The notes: a model not told the origin generated them from the sequence alone. A DNA stretch of 64,000 nt from DASYQD01 sp036005845 (GCA_036005845.1 DASYQD010000059.1:56220-120219); one strand, 5' to 3'; counted from the first letter of the stretch, positions 48,378-56,922 are shown. Translations and numbers: made by a program.

Positions 48378-51300
48378 ATGCTTCGACGCCAGCGCCTCGT
48401 CGTGTCGCGGCTCGCGTTTGCCGCCGCCGTCCTCGCCATCGCGCTCGTCGCCGCGCCCGCGGCACGTGCCGCCTACGACGAGAGCCTTTTCCAGGCCATG
48501 GACTTCCGCCTCGTCGGCCCCTTCCGCGGCGGGCGCTCGACCGCGGTCACCGGCGTGCCCGGCCAGCCGCGCACGTTCTACATGGGCTCGACCGGCGGCG
48601 GGGTGTGGAAGACGACCGACGGCGGCGCCAACTGGCGCAACGTCTCCGACCGCGTACAGGAGGAGAAGCCCTACGCGCCGGCGACGGTGATGGGCGACGT
48701 GGCGCCCGGCACCGCGCTCTCCGAGTTCTTCCACCAGCCGCCGCAGAAGGCGCCCGCCCCCACCCGCGAGCGCGCCGGCGACGCCTTCCGCACCGCCTCG
48801 GTGGGCGCCATCGCGGTGGCGCCGTCGGACCCCAACGTGATCTACGTCGGCATGGGCTCGGCCTGCCTGCGCGGCAACGTCTCGCCCGGCGACGGCGTCT
48901 ACAAGTCGACCGACGCCGGCGAGACCTGGCACCGCGTCGGCCTCGCCGACACGCAGCACATCGCCAAGGTACGCATCCACCCCAAGGACCCCAACGTCGT
49001 CTACGTGGCGGCGCTCGGCCACGCCTTCGGCCCCAACGCCGAGCGCGGCGTCTTCCGCACCACCGACGGCGGGCGCAGCTGGCGCAAGGTGCTGTTCGTC
49101 AGCGACAAGGCGGGCGCTATCGACCTGGTGATGGACCCCAGCAACCCGCGCGTTCTCTACGCGGCGACTTACGAGGCGCTGCGCCAGCCGTGGACGGCGA
49201 TCTCCGGCGGCCCCGGCAGCGGCATCTACAAGTCGATCGACGGCGGCGACACCTGGCGCAAGCTGAGCGAAGGCCTGCCGGAGGGCACGCTCGGCCGCAT
49301 CGGTCTGGCGATCTCGCCCGTCAGCCCCAACCGCCTGTGGGCGCTCGTCGAGGCGAAGGAGAAGTGGGGCGTCTACCGGAGCGACGACGGCGGCCGCAGC
49401 TTCCGCCAGCTCAGCTCCGACCGCAACCTCATCCAGCGCGCCTGGTACTACACCCACATCTTCGCCGACCCCAAGGACGCGAGCACGGTCTACGTCCTCA
49501 ACACCTCGATGTTCCGCAGCGAGGACGGCGGCAAGAACTTCACCCCCATCCGCACGCCGCACGGCGACAACCACGACCTGTGGATCTCTCCCGACGATCC
49601 GCAGACGATGATCGAGAGCAACGACGGCGGCGCCAACATCACCTACAACGGCGGCCGCACCTGGACGCCGCAGAACACTCAGCCCACCGCCGAGATCTAC
49701 CGCGTCACCGTCGACGACCAGTTCCCCTACTGGATGTACGGCGGCCAGCAGGACAACACCGCGGTGGCGATCCCCAGCCGCACCACGGACGGCAACGTCG
49801 ACCGCCAGCACTGGTACATCCCCGGCGGCTGCGAGAGCGCCTACGTCGCGGTCAAGCCCGGCGACCCCAACATCACTTACGCCGGCTGCTACGGCGGCAG
49901 CATCGGCCGCTACGACCGGCAGCTCGGCCACGAGGAGGAGATCACGCCCTGGCCGCAGGCGGCGGTGGGCCAGCAGGCGAAGGACCTGCGCTACCGCTTC
50001 CAGTGGAACCAGCCGATCCGCGTCTCGACGCACGACCCGAAGGTGCTCTACACGACGTCGCAGGTCGTCCACCGCACGCGCGACGAGGGCAAGACCTGGG
50101 AGGTCATCAGCCCCGACCTGACGCGCAACGACCCGAGCAAGCAGGGCTACGCCGGCGGGCCGATCACGCTCGACAACACCGGCGTCGAGGTCTACGACAC
50201 GATCTTCGCCTTCGAGGAGTCGCCGCTCACCGCCGGCGAGCTGTGGGCGGGCAGCGACGACGGCCTGGTGCACGTCTCGCGCGACGACGGCGCGCACTGG
50301 AGCGACGTGACGCCGAAGGGCCTGCCGCAGTGGGCGACCATCAACGCCATCGACGTCTCGCGCGTGCACGCCGGCCGCGCCTACGTGGCGGCGCACAACT
50401 ACCGCCTCGACGACCGCAAGCCCTACATCTTCCGCACCGACGACTGGGGCAAGACCTGGACGTCGCTCGCCGACGGCAGGAACGGCATCCCCGCCGACCA
50501 CTGGATCCGCGTCGTGCGCGAGGACCCCGAGCATCCCGACCTGCTCTTCGCCGGCAGCGAGTTCGGGCTCTACGTCTCGTTCGACGCCGGCAGGAGCTGG
50601 CAGCGCTTCCAGCTCGACCTGCCGACGGCGCCGGTGGCCGACCTCGCCGTCAAGGACGGCGACCTCGCCATCGCCACCCACGGCCGCTCCTTCTGGGTGC
50701 TCGACGACATCTCGCCGCTGCGGCAGATGACGGCCGAGATCGCCAAGTCGTCGCGCTACCTGTTCGCGCCGCGGCCGGCGGTGCGCGTCTTCAACCGCGG
50801 CGGCGGCGGTGGCGGCGGCGGCGGCAACCAGGCCGCCGGCGAGAACCCGGCGTACGGCGCAACGATCTTCTACCTGCTGCCCGAGAACCTCGAGGGCGAC
50901 GGCAAGACGGAGGTGAAGCTCGAGATCCTCGACGCCGCGGGCAAGGCGATCCGCACGCTCTCCAGCCAGAAGGAGGAGCCGGCGGCACCGAGTCCGTTCC
51001 TGCGCTTCTTCCCCGAGCTGGCGCGGCCGCACAAGATCGCCGCCAAGCAGGGCCTCAACCGCTACGACTGGGACCTGCAGCTCCCCGACGCCTTCGTGGT
51101 GCAGGACGCGGTGCTCTGGGGCAGCACCGACGGGCCGGTGGTGCCGCCTGGCAAGTACCAGGTCAAGCTCACGGTCGGCGACTGGTCGAGCACGCAGCCG
51201 CTCGAGGTGCGGCCCGACCCGCGCAAGCAGGTGGCGCCCGACGCCTTCGCGGCGCAGTATCGCGTCGCGAAGACGGCGTGGGAACAGCTCTCGCGCACCC

Positions 51301-51728
51301 ATCGCGCCATTCAGCGGCTGCGCGACGTGCGCACGCAGGTAGAAGGATTGTCGAAGCGGATGAAGGATGCAGGGATGGGCGACAACGTCGCCGACGCCGC
51401 CAAGGCGCTCAACGCCAAGCTCGATGCCATCGAGAACAAGCTCCACCAGCCGAAGTCGCAGGCGAGCCAGGACATCCTCAACTTCCCGCCGCAGCTCGAT
51501 GACCAGATCGCCAACCTCATCGGCGTCGTCTCCTCGGCGGAGGGCGCGCCCAACCAGCCCACCGAAGAACGCCTCGCCGAGCTGCAGGGGCAGCTCGACA
51601 AAGACCTCGCCGAGCTCGACCAGGTGCTGAACACGGATCTGCCGGCTTTCGAGAAGCTGGTGCGCGACAAGCAGGCGCCGGTGGTGATCGTGCCCAAGGA
51701 GCCGGCGGCGCCCGGAGGCTCGCGCTAG
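48378..51728 (+). CDS. Large exported BNR/VPS10-like beta-propeller protein
   Basis: An 1116-residue protein with GGAGG before the ATG and a signal peptide (to about residue 33). At least five BNR/Asp-box motifs are visible (GGVWKTTDGGANW, GVYKSTDAGETW, GVFRTTDGGRSW, GIYKSIDGGDTW, GVYRSDDGGRSF), giving one or two ten-bladed sortilin/VPS10-type propellers (about 40-780). A poly-glycine run of eight residues near 817 leads to a beta-sandwich region and a C-terminal coiled coil (about 955-1090). It is often annotated as a glycosyl hydrolase, but Asp-boxes alone do not show enzymatic activity. It diverges from the GH44 gene across 166 bases. Confidence 0.88.
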   Translation: MLRRQRLVVSRLAFAAAVLAIALVAAPAARAAYDESLFQAMDFRLVGPFRGGRSTAVTGVPGQPRTFYMGSTGGGVWKTTDGGANWRNVSDRVQEEKPYAPATVMGDVAPGTALSEFFHQPPQKAPAPTRERAGDAFRTASVGAIAVAPSDPNVIYVGMGSACLRGNVSPGDGVYKSTDAGETWHRVGLADTQHIAKVRIHPKDPNVVYVAALGHAFGPNAERGVFRTTDGGRSWRKVLFVSDKAGAIDLVMDPSNPRVLYAATYEALRQPWTAISGGPGSGIYKSIDGGDTWRKLSEGLPEGTLGRIGLAISPVSPNRLWALVEAKEKWGVYRSDDGGRSFRQLSSDRNLIQRAWYYTHIFADPKDASTVYVLNTSMFRSEDGGKNFTPIRTPHGDNHDLWISPDDPQTMIESNDGGANITYNGGRTWTPQNTQPTAEIYRVTVDDQFPYWMYGGQQDNTAVAIPSRTTDGNVDRQHWYIPGGCESAYVAVKPGDPNITYAGCYGGSIGRYDRQLGHEEEITPWPQAAVGQQAKDLRYRFQWNQPIRVSTHDPKVLYTTSQVVHRTRDEGKTWEVISPDLTRNDPSKQGYAGGPITLDNTGVEVYDTIFAFEESPLTAGELWAGSDDGLVHVSRDDGAHWSDVTPKGLPQWATINAIDVSRVHAGRAYVAAHNYRLDDRKPYIFRTDDWGKTWTSLADGRNGIPADHWIRVVREDPEHPDLLFAGSEFGLYVSFDAGRSWQRFQLDLPTAPVADLAVKDGDLAIATHGRSFWVLDDISPLRQMTAEIAKSSRYLFAPRPAVRVFNRGGGGGGGGGNQAAGENPAYGATIFYLLPENLEGDGKTEVKLEILDAAGKAIRTLSSQKEEPAAPSPFLRFFPELARPHKIAAKQGLNRYDWDLQLPDAFVVQDAVLWGSTDGPVVPPGKYQVKLTVGDWSSTQPLEVRPDPRKQVAPDAFAAQYRVAKTAWEQLSRTHRAIQRLRDVRTQVEGLSKRMKDAGMGDNVADAAKALNAKLDAIENKLHQPKSQASQDILNFPPQLDDQIANLIGVVSSAEGAPNQPTEERLAELQGQLDKDLAELDQVLNTDLPAFEKLVRDKQAPVVIVPKEPAAPGGSR

Positions 51729-51807
51729 CCGCTGGCCCTGCGATTGCAGTCCGCGGTGGATGGCGGATCGCACCGGTCCGCCCATCCACTCGACCACGGA
51801 GGCAGCA

Positions 51808-52128
51808 ATGCAGCTCGACGTTCAGCACGACCCAGATGCCAGCCGTTTCCACGTGCCCCCCGAGGTCATCGACGGCGACGTCCAGCACAAGATGGCCAAC
51901 ATGGGCACCGTGCTCAGCTATCACCAGGTCGGACCGAAGGTCCTCGACTTCCGCAGCACCCTCGTGCCGCCGCACCTGCGCGGCAAGGGCGTCGGCACCG
52001 AGCTCGTCCGCAAGGCCCTCGACTGGGCCCGCCAGGAGGGCTATCAGGTCATCCCCTCCTGTCCGTTCGTGCGCACGGTCATCGACGACAACCCCGAGTA
52101 CGCGGACCTCGTCGCGGACCAGGCCTAG
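51808..52128 (+). CDS. Small GNAT-fold N-acetyltransferase (YjdJ type)
   Basis: A 106-residue protein; GGAGG before the ATG at 51808 decides the start. DFRSTLVPPHLRGKGVGTEL is the acetyl-CoA-binding loop (motif A, RGKGVG) of the short one-domain family. The ending VIPSCPFVRTVIDDNPEYADL is its signature. The substrate is unknown. Confidence 0.88.
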   Translation: MQLDVQHDPDASRFHVPPEVIDGDVQHKMANMGTVLSYHQVGPKVLDFRSTLVPPHLRGKGVGTELVRKALDWARQEGYQVIPSCPFVRTVIDDNPEYADLVADQA

Positions 52129-52177
52129 CGCCGGCCTTCGTTGCGCGGGGCGTGGTCGTGGCGAATAATCGCGCGCC

Positions 52178-53230
52178 ATGACCACGATCCGCGATTTCGT
52201 CGAGCACCACTACCGCCACTTCAACGCCGCGGTCGTGCGCGATGCCGCCCGCGCCTACGAAGCGCACTTGCAGCCGCGGGACGGCAAGCCAGGCGGCAAG
52301 ATGATGGTGACGCTCGCCGGCGCGATGAGCACCGCGGAGCTCGGTCTCTCGCTCGCCGAGATGATCCGCCAGGACAAGGTGCACGCCATCACCTGCACCG
52401 GCGCCAATCTCGAAGAGGACGTCTTCAACCTCGTCGCCCACGACTTCTACGAGCGCCTGCCCCACTACCGCGGTCTCTCCGCCGAGGCCGAGGAGGACCT
52501 TCGCCAGCGCGGCATGAATCGCGTCACCGACACGGCGATCCCCGAGGAAGAGGCGATCCGCCGCATCGAGAACAAGATCGTCGAGCTGTGGAAGGACGCC
52601 GACGAGAAGGGCGAGCGCTGGCTGCCGCACCAGTACTTCTACCGCCTGCTCAACGACCGCACCCTCGCCGGCGATTACCAGATCGACCCCAAGGACTCCT
52701 GGCTGATCGCCGCCGCTGAGCGCAACCTGCCGCTCTTCGTGCCCGGCTGGGAGGACTCGACGCTGGGCAACATCTTCGTCGCCCACGTCGTCGCCGGCGA
52801 CCTCTCGAGCTTCCTGCCGGTGCGCGCCGGCGTCGAGTACATGGCCGCGCTCATGGACTGGTACCGCGCCGAGACCGGCGCGCAGGGACAGGGCGCGTCG
52901 CTGCCAAGCGCCGGCGGCGAGAAGGCGCACGCGCGCACCAACCCGGAGTCGGGGCCCGTCGGCTTCTTCCAGATCGGCGGCGGCATCGCCGGCGACTTCC
53001 CCATCTGCGTCGTGCCGCTCATCCAGCAGGACCTGCAGGTCGACGTGCCGTTTTGGGGCTACTTCTGCCAGATCTCCGACAGCACGACGTCGTTCGGCAG
53101 CTACAGCGGCGCGGTGCCCAACGAGAAGATCTCCTGGGGGAAACTCGCCATCGACACGCCGAAGTTCGTCATCGAGAGCGACGCGACGATCGTGGCGCCG
53201 CTGATCTTCGGCTACCTGCTCGGCTGGTAG
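52178..53230 (+). CDS. Deoxyhypusine-synthase-like protein
   Basis: A 350-residue protein of the deoxyhypusine synthase superfamily. It shows MMVTLAGAMSTAELG, AITCTGANLEEDVFN near the NAD site, and SWGKLAIDTPKFVIESDATI, in which Lys322 corresponds to the catalytic lysine of the eukaryotic enzyme (SWGKI). Bacteria lack eIF5A, and such homologues are thought to make homospermidine or related polyamines or to aminobutylate other partners. A Gly/Ser-rich insertion lies near residues 238-262. AATAAT (52164-52169) ends eight bases before the ATG and there is no Shine-Dalgarno. Confidence 0.88.
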   Translation: MTTIRDFVEHHYRHFNAAVVRDAARAYEAHLQPRDGKPGGKMMVTLAGAMSTAELGLSLAEMIRQDKVHAITCTGANLEEDVFNLVAHDFYERLPHYRGLSAEAEEDLRQRGMNRVTDTAIPEEEAIRRIENKIVELWKDADEKGERWLPHQYFYRLLNDRTLAGDYQIDPKDSWLIAAAERNLPLFVPGWEDSTLGNIFVAHVVAGDLSSFLPVRAGVEYMAALMDWYRAETGAQGQGASLPSAGGEKAHARTNPESGPVGFFQIGGGIAGDFPICVVPLIQQDLQVDVPFWGYFCQISDSTTSFGSYSGAVPNEKISWGKLAIDTPKFVIESDATIVAPLIFGYLLGW

Positions 53231-53252
53231 CCGCGGCCACCGGGCGCCAGGC

Positions 53253-54005
53253 TCAGCGGCCCTTGCCGACGACGCGGTCCATGTAGGCGCGGATCGAGGC
53301 GACCGCGTCGCCGCTCGCCCACTGAGCGCGGACCGCGGCGGCGGTCGCGGTCGCGGCCTCGACGCGTTCCATGGTCGGCGCGCGGAGCTGCTGCTTGGTG
53401 AGGCCGTAGGCGTTCGCGGGAATGGAGGCCTGCCCGGTGGCAACCGCGACGGCGCGGGCCAGCACCGCTTCGGCGGGCACCGCCTCGTCGACGAGGCCGT
53501 GGCGCGCCGCCTCCTCGCCGGAGTAGGTGCGGCCGGCCAACATGAGCACGTTGAGCTGCGACACCGGCGTAGCAAAACGCACCGTCTCGACGGCGATGGG
53601 CGGGAAGGCGACGCCGACGTGCAGCTCGGGGAGGCCGAGCTTGCCGGCTGCCAGCGACGCGACGCGGTAGTCGCAAGAGCAGGCGAGGATCCAGCCGCCG
53701 GCCATGGCGTGGCCGTTGATCGCGGCGACCGCCGGCCGCGGGAAGGTGAAGAGCCGCCGCAGCGTGGAGTCGAGGGCCGGCAGGAAGGAGTCGAGGTACG
53801 CAGTGCCGCCGTCGAGCACGCGATAGAGATCGACCCCGGCCGAGAAGATCGAGCCCGTGCCCGTGAGCACGATCGCTTGGCCGGCACGCTCGGCGGCCGC
53901 GAGCTCGTCCTCCAGCGCGCCGAGCAGCTCGACGTCGAGCGCGTTGGCCTTCTTGTGCCGCAGCTCGAGGATGGTGACCGGACCTTCGTCGCGCCGCTCG
54001 ATCAT
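53253..54005 (-). CDS. Enoyl-CoA hydratase/isomerase (crotonase) family protein
   Basis: A 250-residue crotonase. The ATG at 54005 follows GGAGG and gives the normal family length. Oxyanion-hole segments are GTGSIFSAGVDL and NGHAMAGGWILACSCDYRVA, and the helix GRTYSGEEAARHGLVDEAVP follows. The residue usually acting as the first catalytic Glu is in the LPELHVGVAFPP region. The reaction (hydratase, isomerase or another) cannot be fixed. It converges with the DHS-like gene. Confidence 0.88.
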   Translation of the reverse strand: MIERRDEGPVTILELRHKKANALDVELLGALEDELAAAERAGQAIVLTGTGSIFSAGVDLYRVLDGGTAYLDSFLPALDSTLRRLFTFPRPAVAAINGHAMAGGWILACSCDYRVASLAAGKLGLPELHVGVAFPPIAVETVRFATPVSQLNVLMLAGRTYSGEEAARHGLVDEAVPAEAVLARAVAVATGQASIPANAYGLTKQQLRAPTMERVEAATATAAAVRAQWASGDAVASIRAYMDRVVGKGR

Positions 54006-54059
54006 GCGCTTGCCTCCACTGTCGTGGCGGGCGCAGCATACCGGCGCGCCGAAGCTCCC

Positions 54060-54065
54060 TACAAT
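54060..54065 (+). promoter_or_regulatory. -10 box TACAAT, leaderless arrangement
   Basis: TACAAT ends seven bases before the ATG at 54073, with no Shine-Dalgarno. It is the best -10 match among the leaderless candidates. Confidence 0.5.
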
Positions 54066-54072
54066 CGGCGCG

Positions 54073-55056
54073 ATGAGCGGACCGGCGAGCGGCGCGCTGC
54101 CGCGCGTGCTCGATCTCCACTGCGGCATCGGCGGCTGCGCGGCGGCGCTGGAAGGGCGCGCGACGGTGACCGCGGCGATCGACGTCAACACGATCGCGCT
54201 CGGCGTCTATCGCCACAACTTCGCGCACCGCACCGCCGCGCGCGCCATCGAGTCGCTGCGCACGGACGATCCGCTACTCCGCGGCGCCGACCTCTGGTGG
54301 ATGTCGCCGCCCTGCCAGCCCTACACGCGGCGCGGCAAGGGCCGCGATCTCGACGACCCGCGCAGCCGCGGCTTCCTTCACCTGCTCGACTTGATCGAAC
54401 GCCTGCGCCCGCCGGCGCTGGCGCTCGAGAACGTGCCCGAAATGCGCGGCTCGCAGGCGCACGCGCGGCTGCGCGAAGTGCTCGACCATGCCGGCTACGC
54501 CGTCGCCGAACGTATGCTCTGCCCCACCGAGCTCGGCGTGCCCAACCGCCGGCGGCGCTTCTACCTCGTCGCAAGCCGCGAGAGACTCCGCGGCTGGACA
54601 GCGCCGTTCGAAGATCCTGCGAGCACCTCTGAAGCGAACGCCTCTGTAGCCACTGCGCTGGTCGCCTCGTCAGCAGCCGCAACCGAGAGTTCCATCGCTC
54701 CGCTCCCGCCGCTCGCTGCGTACGTCGACAGCCACGACGCGGCCGAGCTCCGCGTCTCCGCGGAGCTTTTCGAGCGCTACGCCCACGCCGTCGATGTCGT
54801 CGACGCCGATGATCCCGGCGCGATCGCGTCAACCTTTACCGCGGCCTACGGCCGCTCGCCCGTGCGAGCCGGCTCCTATCTTCGCCGCAACGGGATCGTG
54901 CGCCGCTTCTCTCCGCGCGAGATCCTGCGCCTCCTCGGCTTCCCTGCCACCTACGAGCTGCCGACCGATCTGCCGCTCGCCAACGCCTGGCGCCTCGTCG
55001 GCAACAGCCTCTCGGTGCCCGCAGTGCGCGAAGTGCTTTCGGCACTGCTCCAGTAA
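54073..55056 (+). CDS. Dnmt2 (TRDMT1)-like cytosine-5 methyltransferase
   Basis: A 327-residue C5-methyltransferase that matches the Dnmt2 tRNA methyltransferase family rather than restriction enzymes. Motif I is LDLHCGIGG, motif II AIDVNT, motif IV MSPPCQPYTRRGKG with the nucleophile Cys81, motif VI LENVPE, and motif VIII CPTELGVPNRRRRFYLV. Motif X is WRLVGNSLSV. The Dnmt2-specific region is recognisable as TFTAAYG (254-260) and RFSPREILRLLGFP, although the first residue of the family's CFT motif is Thr here. No restriction endonuclease is adjacent. It should methylate C38 of tRNA-Asp or a similar tRNA using SAM. Confidence 0.9.
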   Translation: MSGPASGALPRVLDLHCGIGGCAAALEGRATVTAAIDVNTIALGVYRHNFAHRTAARAIESLRTDDPLLRGADLWWMSPPCQPYTRRGKGRDLDDPRSRGFLHLLDLIERLRPPALALENVPEMRGSQAHARLREVLDHAGYAVAERMLCPTELGVPNRRRRFYLVASRERLRGWTAPFEDPASTSEANASVATALVASSAAATESSIAPLPPLAAYVDSHDAAELRVSAELFERYAHAVDVVDADDPGAIASTFTAAYGRSPVRAGSYLRRNGIVRRFSPREILRLLGFPATYELPTDLPLANAWRLVGNSLSVPAVREVLSALLQ

Positions 55057-55076
55057 ACAGCTCCGACTGCTCACAG

Positions 55077-55082
55077 TAGAGT
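55077..55082 (+). promoter_or_regulatory. -10 box TAGAGT, leaderless arrangement
   Basis: TAGAGT ends six bases before the ATG at 55089. No Shine-Dalgarno is present. Confidence 0.4.
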
Positions 55083-55088
55083 CAGCCA

Positions 55089-55619
55089 ATGGACTTCGCG
55101 GCCGTGCTGTCAGCGATCGCCGCGGACATGGACCGCCACGAGCTGCGCTACGCCGTCGTGGGCGGTATCGCGTTGGCCGGCCTTGGCATGCCGCGCACCA
55201 CGATCGACCTCGACATCGTCACCGATGCCGAAGCTCAAGCGCACGTCGTCGCCTTCCTCGAGGGCCTCGGGTTCGAAACGGTTCATCGCTCCGCCGCGTA
55301 TTCGAACCACCTCCACCGCGAGCCCGCCCTCGGGCGAGTCGACGTCGTCTACGTGCGCCGCGACACCGCGGAGCAGCTCTTCGCTTCCGTTCAGCGCGTT
55401 CCGGGGCCTGGCGGTCTCGACATGCCCGTGCCGGCGGCAGAGCACTTGGTCGCGATGAAGGTGCTGGCGATGAAGAACGATCCGCGGCGAGAGCCTCAAG
55501 AGCTCGTCGACATCCGCTTCCTGCTAGCCCGTCCGGACGTGGATCGAGAACAGGTGCGAGAATACTTCCTGCGTCACGGCCTGCTGAAACAGCTTCACGA
55601 TGTCGAACGCGATCTCTAA
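55089..55619 (+). CDS. Nucleotidyltransferase-fold protein (AbiEii/MNT-like)
   Basis: A 176-residue protein with the nucleotidyltransferase signature YAVVGGIALAGLGMPRTTID followed by LDIVTDAE, where the two Asp bind metal. The helix EHLVAMKVLAMKNDPRREPQ with DIRFLLARPDVD is shared with AbiEii-type proteins. The next small gene overlaps by 20 bases, so the two are translated together. They may form a toxin-antitoxin-like or unknown two-gene unit. Confidence 0.82.
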   Translation: MDFAAVLSAIAADMDRHELRYAVVGGIALAGLGMPRTTIDLDIVTDAEAQAHVVAFLEGLGFETVHRSAAYSNHLHREPALGRVDVVYVRRDTAEQLFASVQRVPGPGGLDMPVPAAEHLVAMKVLAMKNDPRREPQELVDIRFLLARPDVDREQVREYFLRHGLLKQLHDVERDL

Positions 55620-55809
55620 GAGCCCAGCCCCGCTGCTCGACCTGGAGCGCGACCTGCCCACCACGGCAACCGACGTCGCGGCTCTGCGCCGCCTGCGGGG
55701 GACGCTCCCGCCGGGACTGGAAGACGTGGCAAGCCAGTTCCCGTTGGACTTGGTGACCTTGCTCGCGAAGCGACCCACCAGCGAAGGGTGGGAGCCTTTC
55801 ACGCTCTGA
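55600..55809 (+). CDS. Small partner protein of the nucleotidyltransferase
   Basis: A 69-residue protein that starts inside the previous gene. Its sequence (LDLERDLPTTATDVAALRRL, then RPTSEGWEPFTL) lacks strong hydrophobic stretches and is probably helical. No domain was recognised. The coupled overlap and normal codon use argue that it is real. It could be the cognate antitoxin or subunit of the nucleotidyltransferase. Confidence 0.65.
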   Translation: MSNAISKSPAPLLDLERDLPTTATDVAALRRLRGTLPPGLEDVASQFPLDLVTLLAKRPTSEGWEPFTL

Positions 55810-55822
55810 TCGAGCGCTTCGA

Positions 55823-56821
55823 TCAGCCGGCGCCCGCGAGCTCGCTGGCGCGCCGCGCCGCTCCCCAGAGAGCGGTGTCGGGGCGGGTGAGGATCTGCAC
55901 CGGCACCTGCTCGACGAAGGGCGACAGGCGGCCCTTGGCGAGGAAGGCGCGCAGGAAGCTGCCGTCGGCGAGCTTCTTCGCCAGCCGCACGGACACGCCG
56001 CCACCGAGGTAGACGCCGCCGTGCGCGCCGCCGACGAGGGCGAGGTCGCCGGCGTAGGCGCCGTACGCCGAGGCGAAGAGGTCGAGCACACGCACGCAGA
56101 TGGCGCAGGTGCCTTCGAGGCCGGCTTCGGCGATCGCCTTGCCGGCATCCTCGCCGGCGTCGATATTGGCCGCCACCTCGGCCGACGGTGCGATCTGGCC
56201 GCGGTCGAGCAGGAAGTCGTAGAGGTTGCGCAGCCCCATGCCGGAGACGACGCGCTCGACGCTGACGCGGCCGCCGCAGCGCGGCGCGAGGAAGGCGCGC
56301 AACGCCCACTGCTCCTCGTCGCGCGCCGCCAGCTCGGCGTGGCCGCCTTCGGAAGGCACGGCGAGGATGCGCCCGCCCGAGCGCACCAGCAGCGCCACTC
56401 CCAGGCCCGTGCCGGCGCCGAGCAGCACCGCGTTGCCGGGCTCGTGCACCGCCCGCGGGTTGAGCTCGATGACGTCGTCCTGCGTGAGGGCGCTCATGCC
56501 GAGCGCCGTCGCCACCAGGTCGTTCACCAGCTCGACGGGAAAACGGAAGCGCTTCGCCAGCTCACCACCATCGGCTTCCCAGCCCAGGTTGGTGAGGTGC
56601 GCGCGGTTGTCGTCGACCGCGCCGGCGACACCGAAGCAGGCGGCGGCCACCGCCGGCGCGCCCTGCTCCGCGAGGAAGCGCTCGATCGCCGCGCCCAGCC
56701 CGCCCACCTCGCGCGACACGTAGCTTGCGTGCTGCGCCAACCGCGGCAGCTCGCCCGGCACCACTTGGAAGAGTGCCAGTCGAGCGCTGGTGCCGCCGAT
56801 GTCGCCTGCTAAGACCTGCAC
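55823..56821 (-). CDS. glk: Glucokinase
   Basis: A 332-residue enzyme of the Glk family starting with GTG. The phosphate loop is LAGDIGGTSARLALF, with the sugar and catalytic region LVNDLVATALG, GAGTGLGVALL, and the Glk-specific VPSEGGHAELAARDEEQW. LGGGVSVRLAKKL near the C-terminus is the adenosine motif. It phosphorylates glucose with ATP and feeds glycolysis; it is not the ROK type. The 100 bases upstream contain the G-rich element at 56869-56911. Confidence 0.93.
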   Translation of the reverse strand: MQVLAGDIGGTSARLALFQVVPGELPRLAQHASYVSREVGGLGAAIERFLAEQGAPAVAAACFGVAGAVDDNRAHLTNLGWEADGGELAKRFRFPVELVNDLVATALGMSALTQDDVIELNPRAVHEPGNAVLLGAGTGLGVALLVRSGGRILAVPSEGGHAELAARDEEQWALRAFLAPRCGGRVSVERVVSGMGLRNLYDFLLDRGQIAPSAEVAANIDAGEDAGKAIAEAGLEGTCAICVRVLDLFASAYGAYAGDLALVGGAHGGVYLGGGVSVRLAKKLADGSFLRAFLAKGRLSPFVEQVPVQILTRPDTALWGAARRASELAGAG

Positions 56822-56868
56822 TGCTCGCGGCCGAGGGCTACGCCCGAAGCGCGGCGCGGGCGGGGGCG

Positions 56869-56911
56869 CCCCCTGCCCCTGGAGGGGCAGGGGGACGGGG
56901 GGTTAGGGGGG
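56869..56911 (+). other. Perfect hairpin overlapping a G-quadruplex motif
   Basis: CCCCCTGCCCC (56869-56879) and GGGGCAGGGGG (56884-56894) form a perfect 11-bp stem with a TGGA loop. The right arm begins four G-runs, G4-CA-G5-AC-G6-TTA-G6 (56884-56911), which can fold into a stable quadruplex on the plus strand. It lies between the stop of the FHA gene and the start of glk, both on the minus strand. Transcription of those genes would leave the G-rich strand free. Confidence 0.7.
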
Positions 56912-56922
56912 AGGTCATCCAG

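Noticed and set aside
50800..50826. GGC-rich run considered as a microsatellite of interest
   Set aside because: It encodes a poly-glycine linker in the BNR protein, and such runs are expected at this G+C.
48360..51797. Minus-strand frame of over 1100 codons
   Set aside because: It is antisense to the BNR-repeat protein, which has a signal peptide, Shine-Dalgarno and clear repeats.
54073..55056. Calling the cytosine methyltransferase part of a restriction-modification system
   Set aside because: No endonuclease is adjacent and the motifs outside the catalytic core match Dnmt2 rather than restriction methylases.
55270..55290. GGGTTCGAAAC resembling a tRNA T-arm
   Set aside because: It lies inside the nucleotidyltransferase coding sequence and no acceptor stem or anticodon arm can be built around it.
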